Below, one piece after another: positions 24,224 to 32,381 of a DNA stretch of 33,884 nucleotides; the stretch's first letter is position 1, and every line of letters starts with the position of its first letter. The translations under genes were made by a program, and so were the position numbers. The notes under the pieces are model-generated. The model was not told the DNA's origin. It saw only the letters and a list, made by a program, of their open reading frames with translations, and did not search any database. Origin of the DNA: Rhizobium sp. Q54 (GTDB lineage Bacteria; Pseudomonadota; Alphaproteobacteria; SMXS01); assembly GCA_945907245.1 (NCBI GenBank), contig CAMDTB010000034.1, positions 1 through 33,884 on the forward strand, written 5' to 3'.

Positions 24224-26029
24224 TCAGTAAAGCGCGTCCAGCACGTCCTTGTACCGGCGGACGATCACATGCCGCCGGATCTTCATGGTCGGCGTCATCT
24301 GCTCGTTGTCGATGCTGAACGGCGCGGTCGCCACGGCGAAGCGGCGCACCTTCTCAGTCGACGACAGCCGCTGGTTCACCCGGCTCACCGCCTTGTCCAT
24401 GACCGAGTGGAATGCCGGATCGGCCGACAGCGACGGCATGTCGGCGGGCTTGCCGTTCTCGGCCGCCCATTTCGCCGCCCATTCCATGTCGGGCACGAGG
24501 AGCGCGACCATGTGCGGCCGCCGGTCGCCATACAGCATGGCCTGGCCGATTTCCGGCTCCAGCGTCAGCAGCCCTTCGACGCGGGCCGGCGCGACGTTGT
24601 CGCCCTTGTCGTTGACGATGATGTCCTTCTTGCGGTCGGTGATCTGCAGGTGGCCGTCGTCGTCGATGATGCCGATGTCGCCGGTGTCCAGCCAGCCGTC
24701 GATAATGGTGCGCGCCGTCGCCGCCTCGTCGCGCCAGTATCCCTTCATCACCAGCTCGCCGCGGATCAGGATCTCGCCGTCCTCGGCGATGCGCACCTCG
24801 GTCGCCTTCATCGGCGGGCCGACGGTGTGGATCTTCACCAGCCCCGGCCGGTTGACGCTGACCACCGGGCCGGACTCGGTCTGGCCATAGCCCTGCAGCA
24901 GCCGCAGGCCCAGCGCGTGGAAAAACAGGCCCACGTCGGAGTTGAGCGGCGCGCCGCCCGACACCAGCGCCTTCACCCGGCCGCCGAAGCGCTGCTGCAC
25001 CTTGCGGCGCACCAGCCGGTCGAGCACGCGGTTCTGCAGCAGCTCCGCCAGGCTCAGCGACCGCCGGTCGATGAAGCGCTTCTCGCCCAGCGCCAGCGCC
25101 TTGTGGAACAGCCTGGCGCGGGTGCCGCCCTGCTCCTCGATGGCGCGGGTCACGCGGGTGCGCAGCATCTCGAACAGGCGCGGGACGACGGTCATGATCG
25201 TCGGGCGGCACTCCGCCATGTTCGCTGCCAGCTTGTCGATGCTCTCGGCGTAGTAGATCTGCGCGCCGATCGACAGCGGGAAGAACTGGCCGCCGGAATG
25301 CTCGTAGGCGTGCGACAGCGGCAGGAACGACAGGAACACCTCGGTCCTGTCGAGGCCGTCGTCCAGCCCCAGCTCGGCGATCACCTCGCGGGCGCCGGCG
25401 CAGTTGTGCAGGATGGCGCCGTGGCTGATCATCACGCCCTTGGGCGCGCCGCCGGTGCCCGAGGTGTAGATCAGGCAGGCCAGGTTGTCGCGGGTGGTGG
25501 CGGCGATGGCGGCGCGGGTCTCGGCGACGGTGCCCGTGCTGCCGGCCAGCACGTCCTTCCAAAGGTGGACGTCCAGGTCGAGGCTTTGCGCCAGCTTGGG
25601 CGGTTCCATCGCGATGACGAAATCGACCGAGCCGGCGTCCATGGCCGCGGGCAGCAACTCGCGCGCCAGCCTGGCGGTCGAGACGATGGCGCCCCGCGCA
25701 CCGCTGTCGCGCAGGATGTGGTCGTGATCGCGCTCCGTGTTGGTGGTGTAGGTGGGCACGGTCACCGCGCCGGCCGCCATGATGCCCAGATCGGCGATCA
25801 GCCATTCCGGCCGGCTCTCGCTGACCAGCGCGACCCGGTCGCCGGGCTGGATGCCCATGGCCTTCAGCGCGGCCGCAAGCTTCGCGGCCTGCTCGGCGAC
25901 CGAGCGCCAGGACACCGGCTTGAACGGCTTTCCCTTGTCGGGCTTCGACCACACGCAGGGCCGGTCGCCCCGCCGGTCGGCCTGATCGAGGAACATCTCG
26001 ACGAGATTGCGCGCGGTTTCGGCGGTCAT
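24224..26029 (-). CDS. Long-chain acyl-CoA synthetase (AMP-forming)
   Basis: A 601-residue ANL-superfamily ligase of the long-chain FACS type, activating a fatty acid to acyl-AMP and then acyl-CoA. The P-loop is Y-T-S-G-T-G-G-A-P-K-G (188-198). G-Y-G-Q-T-E-S-G-P, a G-W-L-D-T-G-D-I-G hinge motif and I-T-D-R-K-K-D-I-I are present. The C-terminal P-T-M-K-I-R-R motif carries the catalytic Lys. ATG 26029 follows GGGAGGGGC by 7-8 bases, preferred to an upstream ATG at 26083. Substrate length cannot be read. The first of three AMP-forming ligases in this 10-kb stretch. Confidence 0.9.
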   Translation of the reverse strand: MTAETARNLVEMFLDQADRRGDRPCVWSKPDKGKPFKPVSWRSVAEQAAKLAAALKAMGIQPGDRVALVSESRPEWLIADLGIMAAGAVTVPTYTTNTERDHDHILRDSGARGAIVSTARLARELLPAAMDAGSVDFVIAMEPPKLAQSLDLDVHLWKDVLAGSTGTVAETRAAIAATTRDNLACLIYTSGTGGAPKGVMISHGAILHNCAGAREVIAELGLDDGLDRTEVFLSFLPLSHAYEHSGGQFFPLSIGAQIYYAESIDKLAANMAECRPTIMTVVPRLFEMLRTRVTRAIEEQGGTRARLFHKALALGEKRFIDRRSLSLAELLQNRVLDRLVRRKVQQRFGGRVKALVSGGAPLNSDVGLFFHALGLRLLQGYGQTESGPVVSVNRPGLVKIHTVGPPMKATEVRIAEDGEILIRGELVMKGYWRDEAATARTIIDGWLDTGDIGIIDDDGHLQITDRKKDIIVNDKGDNVAPARVEGLLTLEPEIGQAMLYGDRRPHMVALLVPDMEWAAKWAAENGKPADMPSLSADPAFHSVMDKAVSRVNQRLSSTEKVRRFAVATAPFSIDNEQMTPTMKIRRHVIVRRYKDVLDALY

Positions 26030-26097
26030 GGATTGCCCCTCCCAAGGAAGGGTTACGTTACGGCAGGCACGCGGGGCGGGCAACCCGCCACCCTCTC

Positions 26098-26358
26098 ATT
26101 GTCACCCCAGAACAAGTCCCATCGGCGTCAATTTCACGCGCGAGCCTACCCTCTTTGTCATCCCCGCCAAGCGAAGCGCGCGCGGGGACCCATCTCGACC
26201 CGGGGCTCGCAACTATCACGTGGAGACATGGGTCCCCGATCGCAAGTCTCGCAGCCGCGAACCTGCCGGTTCGCGGGCTCGACTAGCGTCGGGGATGACA
26301 ACTTCAGAGAGTGCGACCGCTAAGTTGACGCCTATGGGAACAAGTCCGGGGTGACAAT
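26098..26358. repeat. Nested palindromic intergenic repeat
   Basis: Two sets of inverted arms nest in the spacer. The outer arms are 26098-26131 and 26325-26358: the 11 outermost bases pair perfectly and the inner 15 pair with one mismatch. Between them an 8-10 base core (GAACAAGTCC) reads the same way in both arms, so it is swapped. The inner arms include TTGTCATCCCC at 26155-26165 paired with GGGGATGACAA at 26291-26301, and GGGGACCCAT at 26184-26193 paired with ATGGGTCCCC at 26228-26237. The inner part is a longer variant of the element at 29575-29661. No coding sequence. Confidence 0.7.
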
Positions 26359-26379
26359 TCAAAGAAAAAGTCGACGAAC

Positions 26380-26751
26380 TTAGGCCAGCCGGTAGACGCA
26401 GTATTCGTTGCAGCTCGGCCGCGCCACCTTCACCCAGGCCAGGCCCGGGAACGTGGCGGCGAGCCGGTCGGCGATCCAGCGCGAGATGGTCTCCAGCGAC
26501 GGAGTCTCCAGGCCGGGGATGTCGTTCAGGGTGTTGTGGTCCAGCGTGTCCTTCACGGCGTCGAGCGCCCTGGCCACCTCGGCGAAGTCGGCCACCCAGC
26601 CGGACACCGGATCGGGCACGCCGGTCAGCGCCACCTCCACATGATACGAATGCCCATGCATGCGCTGATAGCCATGCCCCACGGGCATGTGCTGGAAGTG
26701 GTGCGCCGCCTCGAAGGTGAACGCCTTGACGATTTCAAGCCGACCGGTCAT
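26380..26751 (-). CDS. 6-carboxytetrahydropterin synthase/PTPS (QueD-like) family protein lacking the catalytic Cys
   Basis: A 123-residue T-fold protein of the 6-pyruvoyl-tetrahydropterin synthase/QueD family. QueD makes carboxytetrahydropterin from dihydroneopterin triphosphate for queuosine. Zinc ligands are in A-A-H17 and H32-G-H34, and the L-D71-H72-N pair matches the catalytic Asp/His. The Cys that lies four residues before the HGH motif in QueD is Tyr28 here (G-Y-Q-R-M-H-G-H), so classical activity is doubtful. The end, P-S-C-N-E-Y-C-V-Y-R, keeps the CxxxC spacing of QueD. It may be a paralogue with another pterin reaction. It has no neighbouring queuosine genes and no obvious ribosome-binding site. 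Confidence 0.83.
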   Translation of the reverse strand: MTGRLEIVKAFTFEAAHHFQHMPVGHGYQRMHGHSYHVEVALTGVPDPVSGWVADFAEVARALDAVKDTLDHNTLNDIPGLETPSLETISRWIADRLAATFPGLAWVKVARPSCNEYCVYRLA

Positions 26752-26837
26752 GGCGCGGCTGTGTACGGGAAAGGTGGGGTTTAGGCAAGCGGGATGAGGG
26801 TCGAAGGACAGCTATCGATGAAACGTGGACATCCGCT

Positions 26838-27044
26838 TCAAGCGAGAATTCGCCTGATGCGTCGCCCAGCAAGCGCTGCAAGCAGTCCGAGTAGGAACCC
26901 GACAAGCGTCCAGCCAAGTGCAACCGCAATATACACTACGGCTGTCCGGCTAAAGTCATTTACGTAGTACTCCGCGAGTGTCGTATCCGCGCCAAATCGG
27001 GGTGCGACAAGCATAAGGGGATAGCTTGCTCCCCACGCGAGCAC
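26838..27044 (-). CDS. Small membrane protein, start uncertain
   Basis: A 68-residue frame from GTG 27044 encodes a Leu/Ala/Gly-rich helix (A-V-V-Y-I-A-V-A-L-G-W-T-L-V-G-F-L-L-G-L) followed by basic R-R-I-R-R-I-L-A, a positive-inside end. The same frame is open further upstream to a TGA near 27135-27137 and there encodes two more hydrophobic segments (I-I-S-A-V-L-A-A-S-V-G-I-V and V-A-A-A-L-C-V-G-I-A-V-L), but has no ATG, GTG or TTG before 27044. Either a rare start (CTG, ATT) or a small frameshift from the neighbouring frame that begins M-D-H-F is implied. The product is not recognised. The surrounding 26752-27196 stretch is less GC-rich than its neighbours and holds no other supported gene. 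Confidence 0.5.
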   Translation of the reverse strand: MLAWGASYPLMLVAPRFGADTTLAEYYVNDFSRTAVVYIAVALGWTLVGFLLGLLAALAGRRIRRILA

Positions 27045-27196
27045 TGCGATGCCAACACACAGAGCAGCCGCGACCTTGAAGGATCGAGGCCGGACAATCC
27101 CGACAGAAGCGGCTAATACCGCCGAAATGATCCATCAAATGTAGAGAGGGCTCATGAAGACAGGTTACGTCAGCAGTTGAAGCTCTGCTATGAATT

Positions 27197-28768
27197 TTAA
27201 CCCAAGGCTTCTGCCATGCGCCTTAGGTCTGTACGCCGAATTTTGACGCCATTGGCGCTCTCTGTGATCGGGAACGCTTCCACCGCCACGAACCGCACCG
27301 GCTTCTTGTAGCGGGCGAGGCTGCCGCAATGGGCGAGCAGCGCCGTCTCGTCGCAGTCGTGGCCCTCGCTCGGGATCACGAACGCCACCGCGCGCATCCC
27401 CTGCGGCGTGCCGATGGCCACCACCTGCGCCGCATGGACCGACGGGTGCGCCTGCAGATGCTCCTCGATCTCGGCCGGGTTCACCAGGAAGCCGCCGAGG
27501 CGCAGCACGTCGCCCATGCGGCCGAGGAACTCGAAGGCGCCGTCCGGCTCCAGCCGGGCCAGGTCGCCGGTGCGGAAGAAGCCGTCTTCGGTGAAGGCGG
27601 CGCCGGTCGCGTCCGGGTTGCCGTCATAGCGGGCGAACAGGCTGGGGCCGGCCACTTCCAGCGCGCCGGCTTCGCCCATGGGCAACACCGCGCCGGTTTC
27701 GGGATCGACCACACGTACGCGGGCCTCGGGTGACACCGGCGTGCCGCCGCCCTTCTTGCGCTCGGCTACCGAAGCGTCGATGGGGCGGACGCTGTAGAGC
27801 GCCATGCACTCGCTCATGCCGTAGAGGCCGCGCAGGGTCACGCCGCGCGCCTGCGCCCGTTCGACGATGTCGTCGAGGGCGCTGTTGAAGGCGGCATAGC
27901 CGATGAATTTCAGGCTGGGAAACGGCTCGGGTCCCGCGTCGAGGATGCGCTGGATCATGTCGTCGCTGGCGGCGAAGCTGTCCACGTTCCATTGCCGGAT
28001 CAGGCCGGCGGCCAGCGGACCGTCGAATTTCGCCAGCATCACCAGCCGGCCGCCCGACGCCAGCACCGCCATGGCCTGGGCGAAGCCGAACACGCCGCAC
28101 AGCGGCAGCGCCTGCAGCGAGACCGTCTCCGGCCCGAAGCCGAATCCGGCGGCCACGTCCAGCGCGTGCCGGGCGATGGAGCCATGGGCCTGCACCACGA
28201 TCTTGGGCGCGCTGGTGGTGCCGGAGGTGGTGAAGGTGGCGCAGTCCATGTCCGGCGCGGCCAGCGACGCGTCCATCGGCGGGTCGTCAAGCAGCGCCTC
28301 GAAGCGGATGCGCGGCGCGTTCTCCCAGCCGGGCGTGGCGACCGCGCCGCCGCCCATCTCGATCAGCATCTCCAGCTTCGGCAGGGCCAGCGGATCGATG
28401 CGCGCCAGGATGTCCTGGCTGGCGATGCCGTCGAAGCCGGGCCACAGCGCCAGCGCCTTCGCCCCGGCGCGGCCGACGATGTCGGCGACCTCGCCCGCGC
28501 CGAAGCGGGTGTTCACCGCCACCGCCGTCACGCCCAGCCGGGCGCAGGCGAGCAGCAGGATCACATAGGCCGGCATATTGGGCAGCCAGAAGGCGATGCG
28601 GTCGCCCGGCATGAAGCCCAGGCTTTTCAGGCCGCCCGCCACGTTCGCCGCCTGCTTCACCATCTGGCGATAGGTGATAAGCTCGTCGTCCCATATCAGG
28701 GACACGCGGTCGGGATGCCGTTGGGCAGCCGCGTCCAGCACTTCGGGGAGGGTATCGAGCCGTGTCAT
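27197..28768 (-). CDS. AMP-forming acyl-CoA ligase (class I adenylate-forming)
   Basis: A 523-residue ANL-superfamily ligase. It has the P-loop T-S-G-T-T-S-A-P-K (181-189), in which the usual Gly before Ala/Pro is Ser, then G-L-Y-G-M-S-E-C (adenine site), F-F-R-T-G-D-L-A and G-R-M-G-D-V-L-R-L-G-G-F-L-V-N-P-A-E-I-E. Catalytic Lys509 lies in N-G-V-K-I-R-R. The substrate is unknown; short or aromatic acids are possible for this branch. Its ATG overlaps by 7 bp the start of a divergent SDR gene. No clear ribosome-binding site is seen, so the ATG is taken from family alignment (T-L-P-E-V-L-D-A-A-A start). Confidence 0.88.
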   Translation of the reverse strand: MTRLDTLPEVLDAAAQRHPDRVSLIWDDELITYRQMVKQAANVAGGLKSLGFMPGDRIAFWLPNMPAYVILLLACARLGVTAVAVNTRFGAGEVADIVGRAGAKALALWPGFDGIASQDILARIDPLALPKLEMLIEMGGGAVATPGWENAPRIRFEALLDDPPMDASLAAPDMDCATFTTSGTTSAPKIVVQAHGSIARHALDVAAGFGFGPETVSLQALPLCGVFGFAQAMAVLASGGRLVMLAKFDGPLAAGLIRQWNVDSFAASDDMIQRILDAGPEPFPSLKFIGYAAFNSALDDIVERAQARGVTLRGLYGMSECMALYSVRPIDASVAERKKGGGTPVSPEARVRVVDPETGAVLPMGEAGALEVAGPSLFARYDGNPDATGAAFTEDGFFRTGDLARLEPDGAFEFLGRMGDVLRLGGFLVNPAEIEEHLQAHPSVHAAQVVAIGTPQGMRAVAFVIPSEGHDCDETALLAHCGSLARYKKPVRFVAVEAFPITESANGVKIRRTDLRRMAEALG

Positions 28769-29556
28769 CCGTAACAGTTAACGAACGCCTGCAGCAGATC
28801 ACAAGCGCCGAAAGCAGGCTGCTCGAAGGAAAGGTCGCCATCATCACCGGCGCGGCTTCGGGCATCGGCCGGGCCACCGCCCAGCTCTTCGCCGTCCACG
28901 GCGCGAAAGTGCTGGCCGTCGACCTGCCGGACCACGGGCTGGTCGACGCGCATGCCGACTATGACGACGTCATCGGCCTGGAGCACGACATCACCGGCGC
29001 CGACGCGCCCGAGAGGATCGTCGACACCGCCATCGCCACCTGGGGACGGCTCGACATCCTGTTCAACAATGCCGGCGTCAGCGGCCGGGCCAACACCGTC
29101 GACATGCCCGACAGCCACTGGGACAAGGTGATGAGCGTCAACGTCACCGCCCAGTTCCGGCTGGCGAAGGCGGCGATCCCGCACCTGCGCGAATCCGGCG
29201 CGGGGCGCATCATCAACACCGCCTCGGTGATGGCGCAGGGCACGGATTACGGCCTCGCCGCCTATTGCGCGTCGAAGGCCGGCGTCGCTGGCCTGACCCG
29301 CACCATCGCGCTGGAGGAAGGCCGCTACGGCATCACCGCCAACTACATCGAGCCGGGCGCCGTCGTCACCGGCATGACCACGGCCATGCACCAGGACGAG
29401 AACGTGGCGGCGATCTGGGCGAAGAAGTCGCCGCTCAAGCGCCTCGGCCAGCCCATCGACATCGCCAAGGGGGCGCTGTTCCTGGCGTCCGACCTGGGCG
29501 GCTTCGTCACCGGGCATGGCCTGCGGGTGGATGGCGGGCTGATGCTGCGGGTGTGA
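28762..29556 (+). CDS. Short-chain dehydrogenase/reductase (SDR), classical type
   Basis: A 264-residue NAD(P)-dependent oxidoreductase with T-G-A-A-S-G-I-G (29-36), N-N-A-G (102-105), Ser155, Tyr168 in Y-C-A-S-K with Lys172 and a final T-G-H-G-L-R-V-D-G-G strand. GTG 28762 is preceded by GGGGAGGG about 10 bases upstream and overlaps the start of the divergent ligase by 7 bp; no later ATG fits the family N-terminus. Asp54 at the end of beta-2 suggests NAD(H). Head-to-head pairing with a CoA ligase suggests a shared pathway and promoters lying inside each other's coding sequence. Confidence 0.85.
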   Translation: MSSVTVNERLQQITSAESRLLEGKVAIITGAASGIGRATAQLFAVHGAKVLAVDLPDHGLVDAHADYDDVIGLEHDITGADAPERIVDTAIATWGRLDILFNNAGVSGRANTVDMPDSHWDKVMSVNVTAQFRLAKAAIPHLRESGAGRIINTASVMAQGTDYGLAAYCASKAGVAGLTRTIALEEGRYGITANYIEPGAVVTGMTTAMHQDENVAAIWAKKSPLKRLGQPIDIAKGALFLASDLGGFVTGHGLRVDGGLMLRV

Positions 29557-29574
29557 CGCCAATTCCTCAATTCG

Positions 29575-29661
29575 TTGTCATCCCGGCGAAGGCCGGGACC
29601 CAGAACGGGGAAAGGGCGTAGCTTTACGATCACTGGGTCCCGGCTTTCGCCGGGATGACAA
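29575..29661. repeat. Palindromic intergenic repeat (GTCATCCC...GGGATGAC), possible bidirectional terminator
   Basis: Two 29-bp arms, 29575-29603 and 29633-29661, are inverted copies with one mismatch, separated by 29 bases. It lies between convergent genes, and the plus-strand side is followed by ATAATTTTT, so the RNA hairpin could stop transcription. This consensus is a familiar dispersed element of many proteobacterial genomes; other copies are at 26098-26358 and, decayed, at 7213-7237. Confidence 0.85.
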
Positions 29662-29673
29662 TAATTTTTGGGT

Positions 29674-30513
29674 TCAACCCAGCTCGAAACTGGTGACGCC
29701 GAATACTTCGCCCAGCGGCAGCAGCGGCTTGGGGCCGAGATACATGCGCGCTGTCTCGAACGAGGGCGTCAGGCCTTTCTTCTCGGCCAGCGCCACGGCG
29801 TCCTTGTTGGGCTCGGGCACGTCGAGGAATACCGGGCCGTCCACGCCCGTGGCCGCCGCGTCGAACAGACGCTCGGCGATCTCGGGCGACACCGCGAACA
29901 GCGGGCCGATCTTGGTGCCTTCGCGGCACGGGCGCGTGACGGCATAGCCGTCGAGCCGGGCGCCCTGGAAGCAGCCCAGCGCCCTGTGGCCGCCTGTGTT
30001 GAGCCAGGCGTCGAGGAAGGCGGGGCGCGGATAGCCGAAGCAGGCCAGGTCCATGGCGTCCATATGGCGCTGGTCGCCTTCGGTCAGCAGCCGGACAGCC
30101 GGATCGGCCGGGGCAGAGGATGGCGCGCCGCCGAAGCGGATGTTGCGGTGGTCCAGCACGAAACCGGACTTGGCGTAGTTGTCCTGCTGGGCGACGACGC
30201 CGTCGAGGCCGATGGTCCTGACCTTCTCCAGTTTCGCCATGCCGGCTTCCCAAGCCTGGATGCCATAGCCCTTGCCGCGGTGCTCGGGCACGCACAGGTA
30301 GAAACCGAGGAAGCCGAACGACGGGCCGTAGGACACGGCCGAGATCGCGGTGACCGGCTCGCCGTCCAGCAGGCCGATCAGGAAGCCGTCCGGGTCGGCG
30401 GCGTGGAAGCAGTCGGCATCGCGCAGCCCGGGGTTCCAGCCCTCGTTCGCGGCCCAGCCGACAATGAGGTCCAGTTCGGGGCGGGTCGCGGTTCGGACGA
30501 TGAAATCGGCCAT
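29674..30513 (-). CDS. Tandem GNAT family N-acetyltransferase
   Basis: A 279-residue protein with an N-terminal GNAT domain (about 1-130) carrying the acetyl-CoA motif P-E-H-R-G-K-G-Y-G (76-84), and a second GNAT-like domain (about 140-279) with I-G-P-L-F-A-V-S and V-F-L-D-V-P-E-P-N segments. The pair fits the Acetyltransf_1 plus DUF-type C-terminal acetyltransferase layout. It starts 3 bases after the stop of the feruloyl-CoA-synthase-like gene, so the two are translationally coupled. It probably acylates a product or amine linked to that pathway, but the substrate is unknown. Confidence 0.85.
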   Translation of the reverse strand: MADFIVRTATRPELDLIVGWAANEGWNPGLRDADCFHAADPDGFLIGLLDGEPVTAISAVSYGPSFGFLGFYLCVPEHRGKGYGIQAWEAGMAKLEKVRTIGLDGVVAQQDNYAKSGFVLDHRNIRFGGAPSSAPADPAVRLLTEGDQRHMDAMDLACFGYPRPAFLDAWLNTGGHRALGCFQGARLDGYAVTRPCREGTKIGPLFAVSPEIAERLFDAAATGVDGPVFLDVPEPNKDAVALAEKKGLTPSFETARMYLGPKPLLPLGEVFGVTSFELG

Positions 30514-30516
30514 GGC

Positions 30517-32373
30517 TCAGCCCAGATCGATGACGTCCGGACCGGGCGTCTTGTCGAACAGCCTGGCTTCCAGGTCGGCGCGCCGCTCCAGGGCCGCGCG
30601 CTGGTTGACGTAGCCCTTCTCGGTGATCTCGTGGTTTTCCATGGATGGCGGCTCGACCATCAGCAGCGCCCGCTGGATGCGGGTGGACGAGCCCGGCCTG
30701 GTCTTGTTGTGCGCTGCGAGGCCGTCGCGGATGTGCTGGACGACTTTCGGATGGCGGATCAGGTCCGCCACCGGCAGGTCGTCGCCGACGCCGGCGATCT
30801 TGCGGCACGCGGCCACGTTGGGCCACAGCAGGCTGCCGACGAAATCCTTGTCGTGGCCGGCGATCAGATTGTCGGCGACGGCGGGCGCGCAGGCGTCGTT
30901 TACCTGCACCCGTAAGGTGCCCACGGACACGAAGGTGCCCGAGGTCAGCTTGAAGTCCTCGACGACGCGGCCGTTGAAGCGCAGGCCCTGGTTGATGTCA
31001 TCTTCGTCGACCAGCGCCAGTGCGTCGCCGATCTTGTAGAAGCCTTCCTCGTCAAACGCCTCGGCGGTCTTTTCCGGCTGGCGGTAATAGCCGGTGAAGA
31101 TGTTCGGGCCCTTCACCCGCACCTCGAGCTTGTCGCCGTTGGGCACCAGCTTCAGCGTGGTGCCGGGCATGGGCAGGCCCACATTGCCGGTGCCCTCGAT
31201 GGGCCAGTGCAGCGTCGACGACACCGGGCCGGTCTCGGTCGAGCCCCAGCCGGTGCGGAACAGCAGCCGCTGGCCGGTCTCGCGCACCGCCAGGTCCTGG
31301 TAGCGCTGCCAGATCTCGTGCGGCAGGCTGGCGCCGCCATAGCCCAGCTTGCGCACGCTGGAGAAGAAGTGGCGGGCGAGCGCCTTGTCTTCCTCCAGCG
31401 CATGGACAACCAGCGCGTGGCCGGCGGCGACGGACAGGTACTCGGTCGGCGCGATCTCGCGCAGGTTCTCGACCGTGCGGCCGAGGAATTCGGGCAGCGG
31501 CTTGCCGTCGTCGATGTAGAACGAGCCGCCCTGGCTCAGCACGCCGTTGAAGTTGGAGTTGCCGCCGTAGCAGTGGTTCCACGGCAGCCAGTCCACCAGC
31601 ACCGGCGCGTAGTCGGGATCGCGCGGGAAGATGATCTCGTTGGCCTTCTGGTTCGAGCACATCATCCGCTGGGTCTGCGCCACGCCCTTGGGCATGCCGG
31701 TCGAGCCGGATGTGAACAGGTACTTGCCGACGGTGTCGGGCCCGGTGCGGTGGTATGCCGCCTTGACCGCGTCGGTCGGCGTCGTCGCCGTCAGGTCGCT
31801 GAACGGTGTCGCCCGGAAGCCGCGCGGCGGATCGTCATGGGCCACCAGCTCGACGCCGTCCAGGTTCAGCGACGCCAGCGCGCCCTCGAACGGCGTGCCC
31901 TGCTCGACGAAGATCAGCTTCGGCTCGATCAGGTTGAACACGTGGTGCAGCTTGGAATGGGCGCCCGGCATGGTCGAATAGGCGGTGGCGACCGGCGAGG
32001 CGGGGATGCCCACCTGCATGGCGCCCATCACCAGCAGCGCCTGGTTGATGGAATTGCCCGACAGGATCATGACCGGCTTCGAGCCGTCGAGGCCGCGGTC
32101 GAGCAGCGCCTGCGAGATCGCGTTCACCTTCCGCAGGCCCTCGCCATAGGTGATGCTCTCCCAGCTGCGGTCCTTCGCCCGCTGCGCGATCCACAGCCGG
32201 TCCGGCACCTTCGCCGCCCACTGGTGCAGGAACGCGACCACGTTGGGCTCGTAGTCGCCCAGCTGCAGCAGGGTGTCGACGATGATGCTGCCGTCGGGCC
32301 GGCGCACCATCTTGCCCTGCGGCTCGGCGTACGGGATCGGCAGGAATGGGGCGAGGTTGGTCTTCTGGTCCAT
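30517..32373 (-). CDS. Feruloyl-CoA synthase-like AMP-forming ligase
   Basis: A 618-residue ANL-superfamily ligase of the feruloyl-CoA synthetase-like group, longer than usual acyl-CoA ligases. The P-loop is T-S-G-S-T-G-M-P-K-G (221-230). Other markers are L-V-D-W-L-P-W-N-H-C-Y-G-G-N-S-N-F-N, G-W-G-S-T-E-T-G-P and Y-K-I-G-D-A-L. The D-F-K-L-T-S-G-T-F-V-S-V motif replaces the common GGxKI hinge and is shared with feruloyl-CoA synthases. The family activates hydroxycinnamic or related aryl acids. The gene sits in an operon: crotonase-like gene upstream (9-bp gap), GNAT gene downstream (3-bp gap). The actual substrate is inferred, not shown. Confidence 0.87.
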   Translation of the reverse strand: MDQKTNLAPFLPIPYAEPQGKMVRRPDGSIIVDTLLQLGDYEPNVVAFLHQWAAKVPDRLWIAQRAKDRSWESITYGEGLRKVNAISQALLDRGLDGSKPVMILSGNSINQALLVMGAMQVGIPASPVATAYSTMPGAHSKLHHVFNLIEPKLIFVEQGTPFEGALASLNLDGVELVAHDDPPRGFRATPFSDLTATTPTDAVKAAYHRTGPDTVGKYLFTSGSTGMPKGVAQTQRMMCSNQKANEIIFPRDPDYAPVLVDWLPWNHCYGGNSNFNGVLSQGGSFYIDDGKPLPEFLGRTVENLREIAPTEYLSVAAGHALVVHALEEDKALARHFFSSVRKLGYGGASLPHEIWQRYQDLAVRETGQRLLFRTGWGSTETGPVSSTLHWPIEGTGNVGLPMPGTTLKLVPNGDKLEVRVKGPNIFTGYYRQPEKTAEAFDEEGFYKIGDALALVDEDDINQGLRFNGRVVEDFKLTSGTFVSVGTLRVQVNDACAPAVADNLIAGHDKDFVGSLLWPNVAACRKIAGVGDDLPVADLIRHPKVVQHIRDGLAAHNKTRPGSSTRIQRALLMVEPPSMENHEITEKGYVNQRAALERRADLEARLFDKTPGPDVIDLG

Positions 32374-32381
32374 GTGTGGCC

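Noticed and set aside
24269-26323. 684-residue plus-strand frame over the long-chain CoA ligase
   Set aside because: The His/Arg/Gly/Val-rich product is typical of a shadow frame; the minus strand has the complete ligase motifs.
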